The position numbers and the translations under genes are program-made. The notes beneath the pieces are model-generated. The model made no database searches and was not told the DNA's origin. It worked only from the letters and a program-made list of their open reading frames with translations. This document shows positions 47,659 through 58,066 of a DNA stretch of 64,000 nucleotides, piece by piece. Every line of letters starts with the position of its first letter. The stretch's first letter is position 1. Source of the stretch: Thalassia testudinum (lineage: Eukaryota > Streptophyta > Magnoliopsida > Alismatales > Hydrocharitaceae). The stretch spans positions 74,016,001 to 74,080,000 of the forward strand of contig JAZHRO010000002.1 in the NCBI GenBank assembly GCA_037157565.1, written 5' to 3'.

Positions 47659-48410
47659 ATTTGGTGGAATGGGTGGTTAGGTTTAGGAAAAATGAGTGGT
47701 GCGTTAAGGATAGAATACCTGCAAAAAAGAAACAACCATTCAACCAAACAACATTCACCCAAAACATAGTTTCAAACACTGCAATCATCATGAAAAAATA
47801 TGTGGCAGTATGCCTTGAGGCAGTACAACCTGCCATGTAGTTGTGGCAATATACCTTTGGATGCAAGCCACTAAAATGTCGGCTTGATCCTCATGAGGTA
47901 ATACCCTTGCCATGGAAGATGCAGCTAGGGCTAACAGGGTTTTCTTGACCGAGGGTTAGGGTTTTAGGGCTGACAATGATATGAAATGCACATGTAGGTC
48001 AAGTGAATCAAGAAGGAGAACTAGATGCTACAAGGCTGTGGGTAAAAGAGCATGAAAATGCCCTAGGAGTTGAGAGGGTATACCCACGGGAGGAGGGAAG
48101 CCTCCAAATGCGCGGTCGAGAGGCAGGGACGACGCGCGCAGAGGAGCAGCAGTTCCGTCAGTCGTCGAAGAGGCGCGACGGTCGTCTGGCTGCGAGCAGA
48201 ACTTCGCCAACTGCTGCTGAGGGCCGTCGGGAGTGAGGGAGAGCGGCACGCAGATCTTGTGTGGGGTAGGGATTTTGGACAGGAGAGTGGGACCTTTGCG
48301 AAGGGGATCTTATATCCCAAGGTCACCGAGCAAGTCTCCCCCTGAAGTTGGGGAGATTTGCATTTCAAACCGTCCAGAGAAAAGCCGCGACGTGCAGATT
48401 TTTCCCCGAT
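47659..48410 (-). other. SireF spacer upstream of ORF3
   Basis: Non-coding 0.75 kb between ORF3 and the internal AGACGTCT array. 48060-48250 is GC-rich. Frames here are shadows. Confidence 0.6.
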
Positions 48411-48933
48411 CAGACGTCTGTCAACGATGTCAGACGTCGGGATTTGCCAGAGGGATTTTAGCCCATTTCAGGGAGACGTCTGTTTTATTCATCAGACGAA
48501 TAATCAGACGACTAATTCTAATATAGACGTCTGATTTCTGCAGGAATCCTCCCCAGCAAAAAGATTTATTCTCCAGGTTGTCGTCTGATTTCTTACTCAG
48601 ACGGCAATGCAGACGTCTAAATTTAATATTAGACGTCCGATTTCTGCAGACAGACCTTCCTGGATTTTCGTTTAAAGTTACAGGGTCGTCCGTTTTTCCT
48701 GTCAGACGATCCCTACGACGTCTATCCATATATTCAGACGTCCGACAGGCAGTACATGTTCTGTCTCCGAGATAGACGTCTGTCAACACATCTGGACGAC
48801 AGTTCAGACGTCTGTGTGGTGTACCAGACGTCTGATATGACTGTTTTGTTATATAAAATCGTCGTCTGTCCCAGATGTTTAGACGACGAATTTTAATGTA
48901 TAAGACGTCTGATTATTTAATCAGACGTCTGAT
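48411..48933. promoter_or_regulatory. Internal AGACGTCT array between pol and ORF3
   Basis: About ten exact GACGTCT words plus GACGTCC, GACGTCG, GTCGTCTG and AGACGAC variants in 523 bp. It lies just downstream of the pol stop (49036) and about 0.75 kb upstream of the ORF3 ATG in element sense. A minus TATATAAC lies near 48848-48855. It could be an internal promoter region for ORF3. Confidence 0.75.
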
Positions 48934-49035
48934 ATTGGACAGAGTGTGCATTTGGATGTTTGAATGAAGGCTTAGTGAAATCAAGGTTCAATCTATGCTC
49001 ATGACAAAAGAGGTTCCATTAAATCACTAAATTCT

Positions 49036-51051
49036 TCAAATATCACTTAGCTTACATATGCCTAGTTTCCTACGTATATAATTAAAGCGATCATAATTCA
49101 AAGGTTTAGTGAAAATATCAGCTAACTGCAGTTCAGTACAAATAAATTCAACTTCGATTTCTCCCTTAAGTACATTGTCTCTTAGGAAGTGATGTCGAAC
49201 ATCAATATGTTTTGTGCGAGAGTGATGTACGGGATTTTTCGAGAGGTTGATAGCACTAGTATTGTCACATAATATTTTTATCTTATTAAATATCAAGTTA
49301 AAATCCTTCAAAGTACTTTTCATCCAAAGCACTTGGGAACATGCTAGTGCAGCGGCTATGTATTCAGCTTCTGTAGTTGATAAAGCTACACTAGATTGTT
49401 TCTTTGAGAACCAAGAGACTAGTGATTCGCCTAAGAATTGGCACGTCCCACTAGTACTCTTCCTATCAGTGCGGCTACCTGCGTAGTCCGCATCGCTATA
49501 TGTAACTAAGTTGAATTGTGGACTCCTAGGGTAGAATAAGCCATAATCAGATGTGTCAACTAGATATCTAAATATTCGTTTTACAGCATTTAGGTGTGAT
49601 TGTTTAGGATTTGATTGAAACCTAGCGCATAAGCAGGTACTAAACAAAATATCAGGTCTACTGGAAGTTAAATACAGTAAAGATCCAATCATGCTACGAT
49701 AGAGCTTTTGATCTATGGGCGTACCTGATTCGTCCAAGTCTAAGGAAGTTGTGACACTCATAGGAGTGTTCTTCCCTTTACTTTTGTTCATATCAAATCT
49801 CTTCAACATCTCCTTTGTGTATTTAGATTGACACACAAAGGTTCCAATTTCGAGCTGAGTGATTTGCAAGCCCAAGAAAAACTTGAGTTCACCCATCAAA
49901 CTCATTTCGAATTCTTCCTGCATAATTTCTGAAAACTTTCTACACATAGATTCATTAGTAGCACCAAATATAATATCATCTACATATATTTGAACTAATA
50001 AAATGTCTTTTCCTTTTCTTTTAATGAATAATGTGGAATCAGCTTCCCCTATAAAGAATTTTGCATTTAACAAGTAGTCTTTGAGCCTTTCATACCAAGC
50101 TCTAGGAGCTTGCTTTAGACCATATAGTGCCTTGTTTAATTTGTAGACAAAATGAGGCTTATCATGAGACTCAAAACCAGGAGGTTGTTTTACAAAAACT
50201 TCCTCCTTAATGAATCCGTTAAGAAACGCGCTCTTAACGTCCATTTGAAAGAGTTTAAAGCCAAGAAAGGCGGCATAAGCAAGAAGCATGCGAATTGATT
50301 CGAGTCGAGCTACGGGAGCGTAGGTCTCATCAAAATCAATTCCTTTTTCTTGGTTGTACCCTTGTGCTACCAACCGAGCCTTATTTCGAATAACTATACC
50401 GGATTCATTCAACTTGTTCCGGAATACCCATTTGGTACCTATTACCGTTTGCCCTTCAGGCTTAGGTACTAGATCCCAAACTTCATTCCTTTGGAATTGG
50501 TTGAGTTCCTCCTGCATGGCCATCATCCAAGTTTCTTCGGAGCATGCTTCCTCGACACTCTTCGGTTCAACTTGAGATACAAAGGCGGAGAGACCAAAGG
50601 TGCAACTAAAACGAGATCGGGTTTTAACGCCATCAGAAACACTTCCAATGACTTGACTTTCGGGATGATCCCTTTGATATATCCAATCTTTTGGAAGATT
50701 ATGGATATTGGAGTTTGGAATGTTAGACACATCAATAGTAGAATCATCTTCATCATCCATATTGACTCGGTCAATGGAGGAATGAGGAGATTCATCAAAG
50801 GAGACATGAAGGGTTTCCTCCACTATTAATGTGGTCTTGTTAAAAACCCGATATGCCTTACTACGTGAGGAGTAACCAATAAAGATGGCTTCTTCACCTT
50901 TGGCATCAAATTTATCTAAATTAGAGCGGGTATTCAAGACAAAACATCGACATCCAAAAACTTTAAAATAACTAATTTTGGGTATTTTCCCATAGTATAG
51001 TTCAAAACAAGTTTTTCGCAATCCTGATCGAATTAAGGTGAGATTTAACAC
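49036..51051 (-). CDS. SireF pol, open part: integrase C-term, RT, RNase H
   Basis: A 671-residue open frame, the downstream part of the copia polyprotein. From the N-terminus it has the integrase C-terminal region (KVFGCRCFVLN, GYSSRSKAYRVFN), RT (NKARLVAQGYNQ, FQMDVKSAFLNG, catalytic YVDDIIFGA near residue 355, LKFFLGLQI) and RNase H (TYSDADYAGS, STTEAEYIA, ADIFTKPL). Catalytic residues of RT and RNase H are present. The frame has no start codon of its own; it is cut from the upstream part by a TGA at 51047-51049 region where Trp is expected. Confidence 0.9.
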   Translation of the reverse strand: MLNLTLIRSGLRKTCFELYYGKIPKISYFKVFGCRCFVLNTRSNLDKFDAKGEEAIFIGYSSRSKAYRVFNKTTLIVEETLHVSFDESPHSSIDRVNMDDEDDSTIDVSNIPNSNIHNLPKDWIYQRDHPESQVIGSVSDGVKTRSRFSCTFGLSAFVSQVEPKSVEEACSEETWMMAMQEELNQFQRNEVWDLVPKPEGQTVIGTKWVFRNKLNESGIVIRNKARLVAQGYNQEKGIDFDETYAPVARLESIRMLLAYAAFLGFKLFQMDVKSAFLNGFIKEEVFVKQPPGFESHDKPHFVYKLNKALYGLKQAPRAWYERLKDYLLNAKFFIGEADSTLFIKRKGKDILLVQIYVDDIIFGATNESMCRKFSEIMQEEFEMSLMGELKFFLGLQITQLEIGTFVCQSKYTKEMLKRFDMNKSKGKNTPMSVTTSLDLDESGTPIDQKLYRSMIGSLLYLTSSRPDILFSTCLCARFQSNPKQSHLNAVKRIFRYLVDTSDYGLFYPRSPQFNLVTYSDADYAGSRTDRKSTSGTCQFLGESLVSWFSKKQSSVALSTTEAEYIAAALACSQVLWMKSTLKDFNLIFNKIKILCDNTSAINLSKNPVHHSRTKHIDVRHHFLRDNVLKGEIEVEFICTELQLADIFTKPLNYDRFNYIRRKLGICKLSDI

Positions 51052-52024
51052 GTAACAAGCCGTGTTAACCGCCTCAGCTCAAAAGTACTTCGGTAACCCC
51101 GAGTCTATGAGCAATGTTCGAGCACACTCTTGAAGAGTACGGTTCTTTCTCAACCACCCCATTTTGTTGAGGTGTTCGAGGAAAAGAGAACTCATGAGCA
51201 ATACCATGCTCTTGACAAAAATCATCAAACAAGGAATTTTCAAACTCGCCCCCATGATCACTACGGATACGAGTGATTTGGTAGCCTTTTTCAGTTTGAA
51301 TTTTCCTACAAAAAATAGAAAAGACGGAAAACACTCCTTCTTTAGATCTCAAGAAGGAGACCCATGAAAACCTCGAAAAATCATCTACAATTACAAGGCA
51401 ATATTTGCATCCACTGAGGCTCTCATATTTTGTTGGTCCAAACAGATCTAGGTGAAGTAGTTCTAAAGGTCTTGATGTGGATATAACTTCTTTGCTTTTA
51501 AAACTAGATTTTATAATCTTACCTAATTTACATGAATCACAAACAAGCTCATTTAAAAATTTTCTTTTAGGAAGACCTCGGACTAGTTCATGTTTAGCTA
51601 ATTTTTGAACCAGCTTCATATGAACATGTCCTAGTCTTTTATGCCATATACTTAACTCATCATTTGCTATAAGACATTCATAAGTACCATTTTTATCAAA
51701 TTCTACAACATAAATGTCTTTAAATCTAGTTCCCTTAAGAAGGGTTTCATTGGTTAATGCATGCATAATTTCAAACATTTTAGAAGTAAACACTACTTTA
51801 AAACCCTTATCACATATTTGACTTACACTTAAAAGATTATGTTTTAGTCCTTTAACTAGAGAAACATTTGAGATGGGAGAGAGAGGGTTACCTATTTTAC
51901 CAAGGCCAATAATATGGCCCCTGTGGTTGTTGCCAAATGTAACTGTTCCTCCATCCGTAGGTTGGAGGTCCAAAAATAGGCGCTTGTCTCCTGTCATATG
52001 TTTGGAGCATCCGGAGTCCATCAC
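51052..52024 (-). pseudogene. SireF protease and integrase core, frameshifted
   Basis: An open frame (51074-52024) carries the protease site MDSGCSKHMTG at its start, then LLSVSQICDKG, the zinc-binding H-H-C-C of the integrase N-terminus (HKRLGHVHM ... CDSCKLGK) and the integrase core start LHLDLFGP. A small indel near 51160 after QQNGVVEK shifts the frame into the one that continues as ECARTLLIDSGLPKYF and then hits a TGA. Upstream it is in a different frame from the end of gag. Confidence 0.88.
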
Positions 52025-53914
52025 CCATCGGCCTCCTTGGTGGTGGAGGTTTCCTTGTCTTCCTCCTTGTAGACCTTCTTCCTCCTACAAAAGATCTTCG
52101 ATGGTGACTTGGTGTTTCTATAGGTCTTTCTAATTTGAGTCGTCCATCCTTCATTTTGTATATCCAATTTTTGACATTATGATGTCCTTTCATCCCTACA
52201 AAACAAAGTGAGAGTTGTCTTTTCGGTATCCATTGTAAAGTGGATCCGTATTTGTTAGTGTTCTCCTTTAGAGGAGGGTCCTTTTTCGGCTCACTTTGAC
52301 TAGGCTCATAAAAGCCTAATCCAAATTTACTTGAGAAAGGTTTTTGATGGGCAATGAGTTTGTCCAAGTTATCTTTCCCCTTTGTAAATTTGGCTAGGTC
52401 CTCAAGAAGTTGGTTTGACTTTTCTTTGAGATGATTTATCTCTATTTTCATTATATCTAGTTTATCTTCTAATGCCCTAATCTCTACTCTAAGTAAGCCA
52501 TTTTCATCCTTTTTAAAAGAGTTTGATTTTTCAAGCACATGGATTTTGTCGAGTAATTCTTCTCTATCTAAAAATTTTTGTTCACTCATTGCTGTATACA
52601 AATCATTCGTTAATGACTCTTTCTCAATCATTAGATTTCTTATTTGCATATTTAAAGCAGTGGTTTCTTTTGTAAGAATTAGATTCTTTTCTTCAAGATC
52701 ATTGATTAATCTCTTATTTTCTAACTTTTCTTCTTTTAAAGCCTTGCTTTGGGTTTTAGTTTTCTTAAGATCTATATATAATGAATCAAAGGCATCTTGT
52801 AATTCATCCAAAGAGTAGGGGTTTACCTCAGGTTCCTCAGATTCAGACTCGGAACCATCATTTGTTGCCATTAGTCCCAAGCATGCCGTTTCTTCATTTG
52901 TTTCCTCCTCCTCTTCTTCTTCGGAGGTGGAGTCATCCCACGTTGCTTGAAACGCCTTCTTCTTGAATCCTTTCGGTTTGGAGATCTTCTTGTAGTCAGA
53001 AGGCTTCTTGGGTTTCTTCTCATCATCCCTTTTGAGTAAGGGACAATCTTTCCTTATGTGACCTCTCTTTTTGCAATTATAGCAAATTAGAGGATCTTCT
53101 TCTCTTTTCCTTCCCTTGATCTCTCTTCTATTTCTGAGAAACTTTTTAAACTTTTTAGCTAATAAAACAAATTCTTCGTCATAATAAAACAAATTCTTCG
53201 TCATCGGTACTTACCTCATCATCCGAAGTAGCTTTGAAGGCTAAGGTCTTCTTCTTTGGCTCCGATGAGGTTGATTTCTTCTTTTGCTCCATTTTTGATT
53301 CGTAAGCCATGAGATTCCCAAGTAGATTTTCCATGTCTAAATCCTCTACTTGGTTGGCTTCTTCTATTGCCGTTACCTTTTGCTCCCACTCAGGTCCAAG
53401 GGACCGAAGGAGCTTCCCTTGAAGCTCCCCCTTTATAAATGTCTTTCCTAAAGACTTGAGGTTATTCACGATTAACGTGAATCGGGTGTACATGTCCCCA
53501 AGTCTTTCACTCCTTCATAGAGAAAGCTTCGAATTCCTGCGATAACAAGTTTATCTTTGAGGATTTAACTTTAGATGTACCTTCGTGAGTAACCTCCAAG
53601 GTTCTCCAGATCTCGTGGGCGGTTTCGCATTGGCTGATGCGGTTGAATTCCTCCGAGCTGAGAGCGCAGTAGAGTGAGTTCATTGCCTTGGCATTCAGTC
53701 CAAGGTGATGGATTTGCTCCACTGTGTAACCAGTTTCTGGTTTCTCGGGAATGACGTATGCGGATTCGCATTTCTCCCAAATGGAGAAATCGTTAGCTTG
53801 AAGCCACATCTTCATTCTCAGCTTCCAGTAAGTGTAGTTGGTTCCTTCGAAGAGTGGTGGTCGAGTGGTGGATTGCCCCTCCAATCTGCTTGTGGAAATC
53901 GCCTTCCCCTCCAT
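51897..53914 (-). pseudogene. SireF gag, frameshifted
   Basis: Gag opens at 53914 (MEGKAISTSRLEGQSTTRPP; FEGTNYTYWKLRMKMWLQ) and runs to a stop at 53507 caused by a small indel. It resumes in a second frame (53179-53493) and shifts again at a 22-bp tandem duplication (53161-53204). The third frame (to 51897) has the zinc knuckle CYNCKKRGHIRKDC near 53045-53086, a long coiled-coil region (about 52400-52800), then passes out of frame into protease. All expected gag parts are present but split over three frames. Confidence 0.9.
53161..53204. repeat. 22-bp tandem duplication in gag
   Basis: AATAAAACAAATTCTTCGTC plus AT occurs twice in a row (53161-53182, 53183-53204). As 22 is not a multiple of three, it shifts the gag frame. 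Confidence 0.95.
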
Positions 53915-53955
53915 GTGATCTTTCCGCGGATGTTACTCTTGTAGGCGGAAAACCT

Positions 53956-53967
53956 GCTCTGATACCA
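53956..53967 (-). other. SireF primer-binding site, tRNA-Met type
   Basis: The minus strand reads TGGTATCAGAGC two bases inside the 5' LTR end at 53970. Confidence 0.92.
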
Positions 53968-54513
53968 AATGAAATTGCACTAGAGGGGGGGTGAATAGTG
54001 AAATTATATAGTATTGTAATACAACAATTTCAATCACACAATATACTCAATTATTTTTAGGTGGAAACCCAAAATGGGTGAAAACCACCACCTAAGCCAA
54101 TCTCTTGACTTAGGATTTTCGATCACAAGGTGATCAATCCACTAACCACACTACTTAAACGAGGGTAGTGTACCTCAATTACAATTCCCACCTCCGATCC
54201 CTAAATGGAGGTTTCTCTCTTCAAGATGAAGAGACGGGGACCCGACAGGCCGGATACCCAAAATACAGAAATTAACAAGTAAAAATAACACCTATAGAGC
54301 ACCCCAATAATTTAGTTGCTTTCTTATCTACTAAGCATGAAAAGAACTCCCTGATGATTTGCAGAACGGAGCGAGCCGGAAGTATGGATTTACCCTTTGA
54401 TCAGAGTATTAGCACAGCACAAGGGCAAGATGGAGCTTAGAGTAGTGAGCAAGAGATTTTTCTAATGGAATTGTATCTCAAGAGGTGTGTTTTGCCAAAG
54501 AAGAGTTGTAGTC

Positions 54514-54521
54514 TATTTATA
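54514..54521 (-). promoter_or_regulatory. Proximal TATA box of SireF 5' LTR
   Basis: The minus strand reads GCCTATAAATAGAC. The first AGACGTCT word lies about 120 bp upstream in element sense. The same site is at 45076-45083 in the 3' LTR. Confidence 0.75.
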
Positions 54522-54641
54522 GGCAAGTTTGGAACCTTCAAGAACACTTGGGAGAGCTCTTCTAGCCGTTGGAGACAAATCCCAAGAGTTTAGGACGAAA
54601 TCCACACAAAATCAGGGTAATGATGATTCTGACAGCAATAT

Positions 54642-55246
54642 CAGACGTCTAATTATAGGATCAGACGTCTTATAGGACGTCTGATTTTTCCTATGGTCGT
54701 CTAATCTTGCAGGACATCCTTAACGGACTCTATTGGATCAAAAGAAGGACGTCTGATATTATGTCATAAGACGTCTGAATATTTTACTGGACGTCTAATG
54801 AATGGTGCATTGGTTCCTGTTATCATCGGATCCAAACAGGGTTCTAGGTTTAAAGGATCAGACGTCGTTACGGACGTCTGAGGACATTACCAGACGTCTG
54901 GAAACCTAAATACTCTTCCTTCCTACTTCTGCCAAAAGATTATGTGGCCGTAGAGAGATACGCACAGAAAATCATGGCCAACGGTTCAAAGACAGACGTC
55001 TGGAAGTGTGTCAAGACGTCTGGAAATTGTTTTTGCCTACGGAAAGTCTAACGGTTAGTATGAGGACGTCTGGGTAAATAATTAGACGTCTGTGAACGGT
55101 TATCGACGTCTGAAAGTGAAGTCCTTCGACTGATGTTTATGAGGAGACGGACAAAGGCAGAGATATTTGAAATTAGACGTCTGATAAACATGTCAGACGT
55201 CTTATGATGGAAAATCAGACGTCTGGACTGTTTACTGGACGTCTGA
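54642..55246. promoter_or_regulatory. AGACGTCT palindrome array in SireF 5' LTR
   Basis: Same array as in the 3' LTR, 17 exact GACGTCT words, placed upstream of the proximal TATA as an enhancer would be. Confidence 0.85.
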
Positions 55247-55311
55247 TAAAAGTATAAGTGTTGGGTTTTTTTGTTTCTAATTTATCCTAAGTGTAGAGAG
55301 CCTAAGTTAGC

Positions 55312-55319
55312 TATTTATA
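55312..55319 (-). promoter_or_regulatory. Distal TATA box of SireF 5' LTR
   Basis: The minus strand reads ACCTATAAATAGC. Its presence on the far side of the array suggests either a second start site or a relic. Confidence 0.45.
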
Positions 55320-55610
55320 GGTTATGTTTGGGGGCTCTTTACAATATTTCTAGACTCAAATAAGATGAAAATTACAACCTTTGAAAGTTTACATGAAAAA
55401 AGCCTAAGACCTAATACTTATGCTACTCGTCTTCACGCTTTTAATCTCCCGTCTTGGAAAGCTTTTTTGAAATCCTGCAAATATGTTATTATAGAGAGAA
55501 AACAATATGCTACGCTTTATTTATTATTTCATTTTCTTCATTTTGTAAAATCATCAAAATATTATATATGAGTAGTTGAACTAACATCTAGGACTACTAC
55601 TCTGATACCA

Positions 55611-55760
55611 AGTTAGGAGCAAAATAATGTCTTATTCTTCTTTGAGAAACCCTACCTCTATATAAAGAGAGTTGGTGGGAACAGTACAACACAACTCCCT
55701 AGGAAATAAAAGAATGTGAAATATGCCCTTAGAATAATAAATGACTTAAGTCTCTCAACA
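55611..55760 (-). repeat. CopE 5' LTR
   Basis: 150 bp, pairing with 35042-35195. It is separated from the rest of CopE by SireF, which inserted 20 bases inside the primer site. A minus CTTTATATAGAG-type TATA lies near 55656-55664. Confidence 0.9.
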
Positions 55761-55850
55761 TAAGGCCATGTTTTGCAAAGGCTAAACGCTTAACACTAGT
55801 TAAGATTTAAAAAGTAGTAAGGATTAGGAGTGGAAGGTTAAAGGGATATG

Positions 55851-56031
55851 GATGTGATAGTTAAGTTGATATATTATTATTGATTTTTATTTTTATTTGT
55901 ATTGGAAGTGGATTAGTAGGCATAGATGTGATGGATCAGTAGACATGTTATAATTAGTTTTTATTTTTATTTTCATTAAAAGTGAGTTAGTGAAGGTAGA
56001 TCTAATAGATGAATTGATATATAGAAGTAAT
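55851..56031. repeat. Tandem repeat, unit about 73 bp, 2.5 copies
   Basis: (A)GATGTGAT...GTTATAATTAGTTTTTATTTTTATTT..ATT..AAGTG..TTAGT is repeated from about 55851, 55924 and 55998, with many substitutions. It lies between CopE and the CopG LTR. Confidence 0.65.
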
Positions 56032-56069
56032 AGTGAAAGTTGACGTGATGAATGGATGATACCTATTGA

Positions 56070-56213
56070 GGGAGAAGAGAATGAATTGTCTTATTGAGGA
56101 AGAAACCCTAAGCTTCTTTATATAGAGAGAGTCATTCAAGAAAATTACATACAATGCCCTTACTAAAAGACAAAATAACAAAAAACTCCTACGTAAATAA
56201 AATGATTTCAACA
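56070..56213 (-). repeat. CopG 3' LTR
   Basis: The right end is fixed by the purine tract; the left end is approximate, since no second LTR is present. Confidence 0.65.
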
Positions 56214-56243
56214 TTCCCCCTCAAGCTAGAGCATATATGTCAA

Positions 56244-56415
56244 TGTTTTGATATGTCATTATTTTTGTATTATGTTTTTCCTAATTTAGAAGATTTACTA
56301 ATAATAGCATTTACTAAGAATAGCATTTACTATTCTTGGTAAAGAAGCAAGTTATAAATAGGAGAGGATTGTACCTTTTTTTCTCAATGAATAGAAGAAA
56401 CTTCATTTTTTTCTA
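56244..56415 (+). repeat. CopH 5' LTR
   Basis: 172 bp, with an extra 18-bp tandem unit (AATAGCATTTACTAAG-like) absent from the 3' LTR. TATA at GTTATAAATAGG, about 56350-56361. Confidence 0.85.
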
Positions 56416-56955
56416 CTTGGTATCAGAGCCAAGTTGAGGACATCACCAAATAAAACCCTAACCCCATCTCCAAGCTCCATCGTCACCACCACCGCCGGCA
56501 TCGCCTACCAACCAGTAGCGCCAACAACCAGTACCACCTGCAGCTAGCAGGGCCAACAGCCAACGCCACCACCAGCTAGCAACCGACGCCATCACTTCTC
56601 TCCATCCCTTCTCTCATTGCCTCTCCCTGTTCAACGACAGGGGGAAGGGCAACACTGCTTGTTGCAGGTTCTAAGGAGGTTCTTGCCATTCGTGTGATGT
56701 GTTTCTGAAGCCAAGGACCTTCCAAAAGATGTGTTGAAGCCCATTTAGCACTGTGGTATGACAAAATCAGACCTTTAATTCAATTTGGGGTGTGTATTCC
56801 CCTCTTTTTTGATGAATCTTTGGGGTGTGTATTCCCCTTGGTGTGCTGAAGACATATCAAACCACATGTATGTGGATTGAGGGGTGTGTATTCACCGATT
56901 CTTTTTTGGTGAAAAAGATCAGATTTGTTTCTACCGTTATTGTTGTGGGTGTATA

Positions 56956-57981
56956 ATGGACTCATCGTCAGAATTTGAGGTTACTTCAGGATAAGGTGAA
57001 GAAAGTGGTGCATACAAAAATCCATTTTTTGCACCAATTATGAAGTTGGATGGGACTAATTACCCCCGTTGGTCTCAAACATTTCTAGTTACTGTGGAAG
57101 GACATGAGATATAGCATGTCCTTACAGAGACACCATCGAACGCAAAGGATCGGGAAGTATGCCACCTGGAACAAGGATGATACAATGGTGAGATCCTGGA
57201 TATTGAACAGCGTGATTCCCCATATTGGGGATGAAATCATGTACTACAAGTCCACCAAGCAAATGTGGGACAGTTTGAAGGATGCATATTCTCATGAGTT
57301 AAACTCCACTCAAATCTTCCAAATACATTATGATCTTGTCACCTGAAGCAGAAGACCAGGAGTATGTCCCAATACTATTCTATGATGAAAGGACTTTGGG
57401 AAAAGTATAATGCTTGCAGGCCTATTTGCACATCTACCACGTGCAGAGATCACAGGAAGGACTTTTCTACCCACATGTTTCTAACAGGTCTAAATGATGA
57501 TTACGATGCTGCTCGCTCTCAAATTCTCACTTTATCTGAGCTACATTATCAACCTACTCATGATGTCGTCTCCAACAATACCTCTACCCATACAACTATG
57601 AGTATTAGTGGCGAACAGGGTGGATTCTTCCGTTGCAGAGATAGGGGGCTTAGTGATGGTGCACACAACAAGTCCACCTACACCTACAGTGGGAGGATTG
57701 GCCATGTTGAGGTCAAATGCTGGAATAAACTTGAAAGGCCTACTGTTGCCAACCAAGTTACTGTGACCTCTACCCCTACGACAACCACTAAGTCAATTAC
57801 TCTTGCAGATGCAGACTATGATGCAGTGGTGCAGCATCTGGCACAATGGACACATGATCAGGCCCAGTCTTCTAGCACAACAGCCTTTGCCTCAGCATCA
57901 AGTACGGATACTTCTTGGCTGATAGACTCTGGTGCTTCAAATCATCTTTCTGGGAATTCCCAGTGTTTTGGGGATATGTAG
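56956..57981 (+). pseudogene. CopH gag and protease, broken
   Basis: Gag starts ATG at 56956 (MDSSSEFEV), with early stops. 57104-57346 carries IGDEIMYYKSTKQMWDSLKD in its frame. 57364-57981 (205 residues) carries YYSMMKGLWEKYN, FLTGLNDDYDAARSQIL, a damaged zinc knuckle (SGRIGHVEVKCW, first Cys pair lost) and the protease site SWLIDSGASNHLSG before a TAG. Confidence 0.85.
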
Positions 57982-58066
57982 AATGTTCCACAAGGTCGCT
58001 CAGTTCAACTAGCAGATGATAGGCATGCCTAAGTTCTGCTGCTGGGAGTGTCATGCAGTAGCATAG

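Larger units (their letters stand above)
44532..55586 (-). mobile_element. SireF: young Sirevirus-type copia element
   Basis: Two LTRs of exactly 1617 bp (44532-46148, 53970-55586) with only about three differences noticed by eye. The perfect target duplication is TCTAG (44527-44531, 55587-55591). The primer site (minus TGGTATCAGAGC, 53956-53967) and purine tract (minus AAAAAGGGGGAGAT, 46149-46162) are intact. The order is gag, protease, integrase, RT, RNase H, then a third ORF, as in the SIRE/Maximus lineage. The polyprotein has several lesions. Confidence 0.95.
53970..55586 (-). repeat. SireF 5' LTR
   Basis: 1617 bp, nearly identical to 44532-46148. It has minus TATA boxes TATAAATA at 54514-54521 (proximal) and 55312-55319 (distal), with the AGACGTCT array at 54642-55246 between them. 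Confidence 0.95.
35042..55760 (-). mobile_element. CopE: Ty1/copia element hosting CopD and SireF
   Basis: LTRs 35042-35195 and 55611-55760 match (AGGAGCAAAATAATGTCTTA ... GTCTCTCAACA). The target duplication is CAAGG (35037-35041) and TAAGG (55761-55765), one mismatch. The primer site, minus TGGTATCAGAGT, is at 55599-55610. Without its two guests, CopE is about 5 kb, normal for this copia type. Both guests sit in the untranslated leader between the primer site and gag. Confidence 0.92.
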
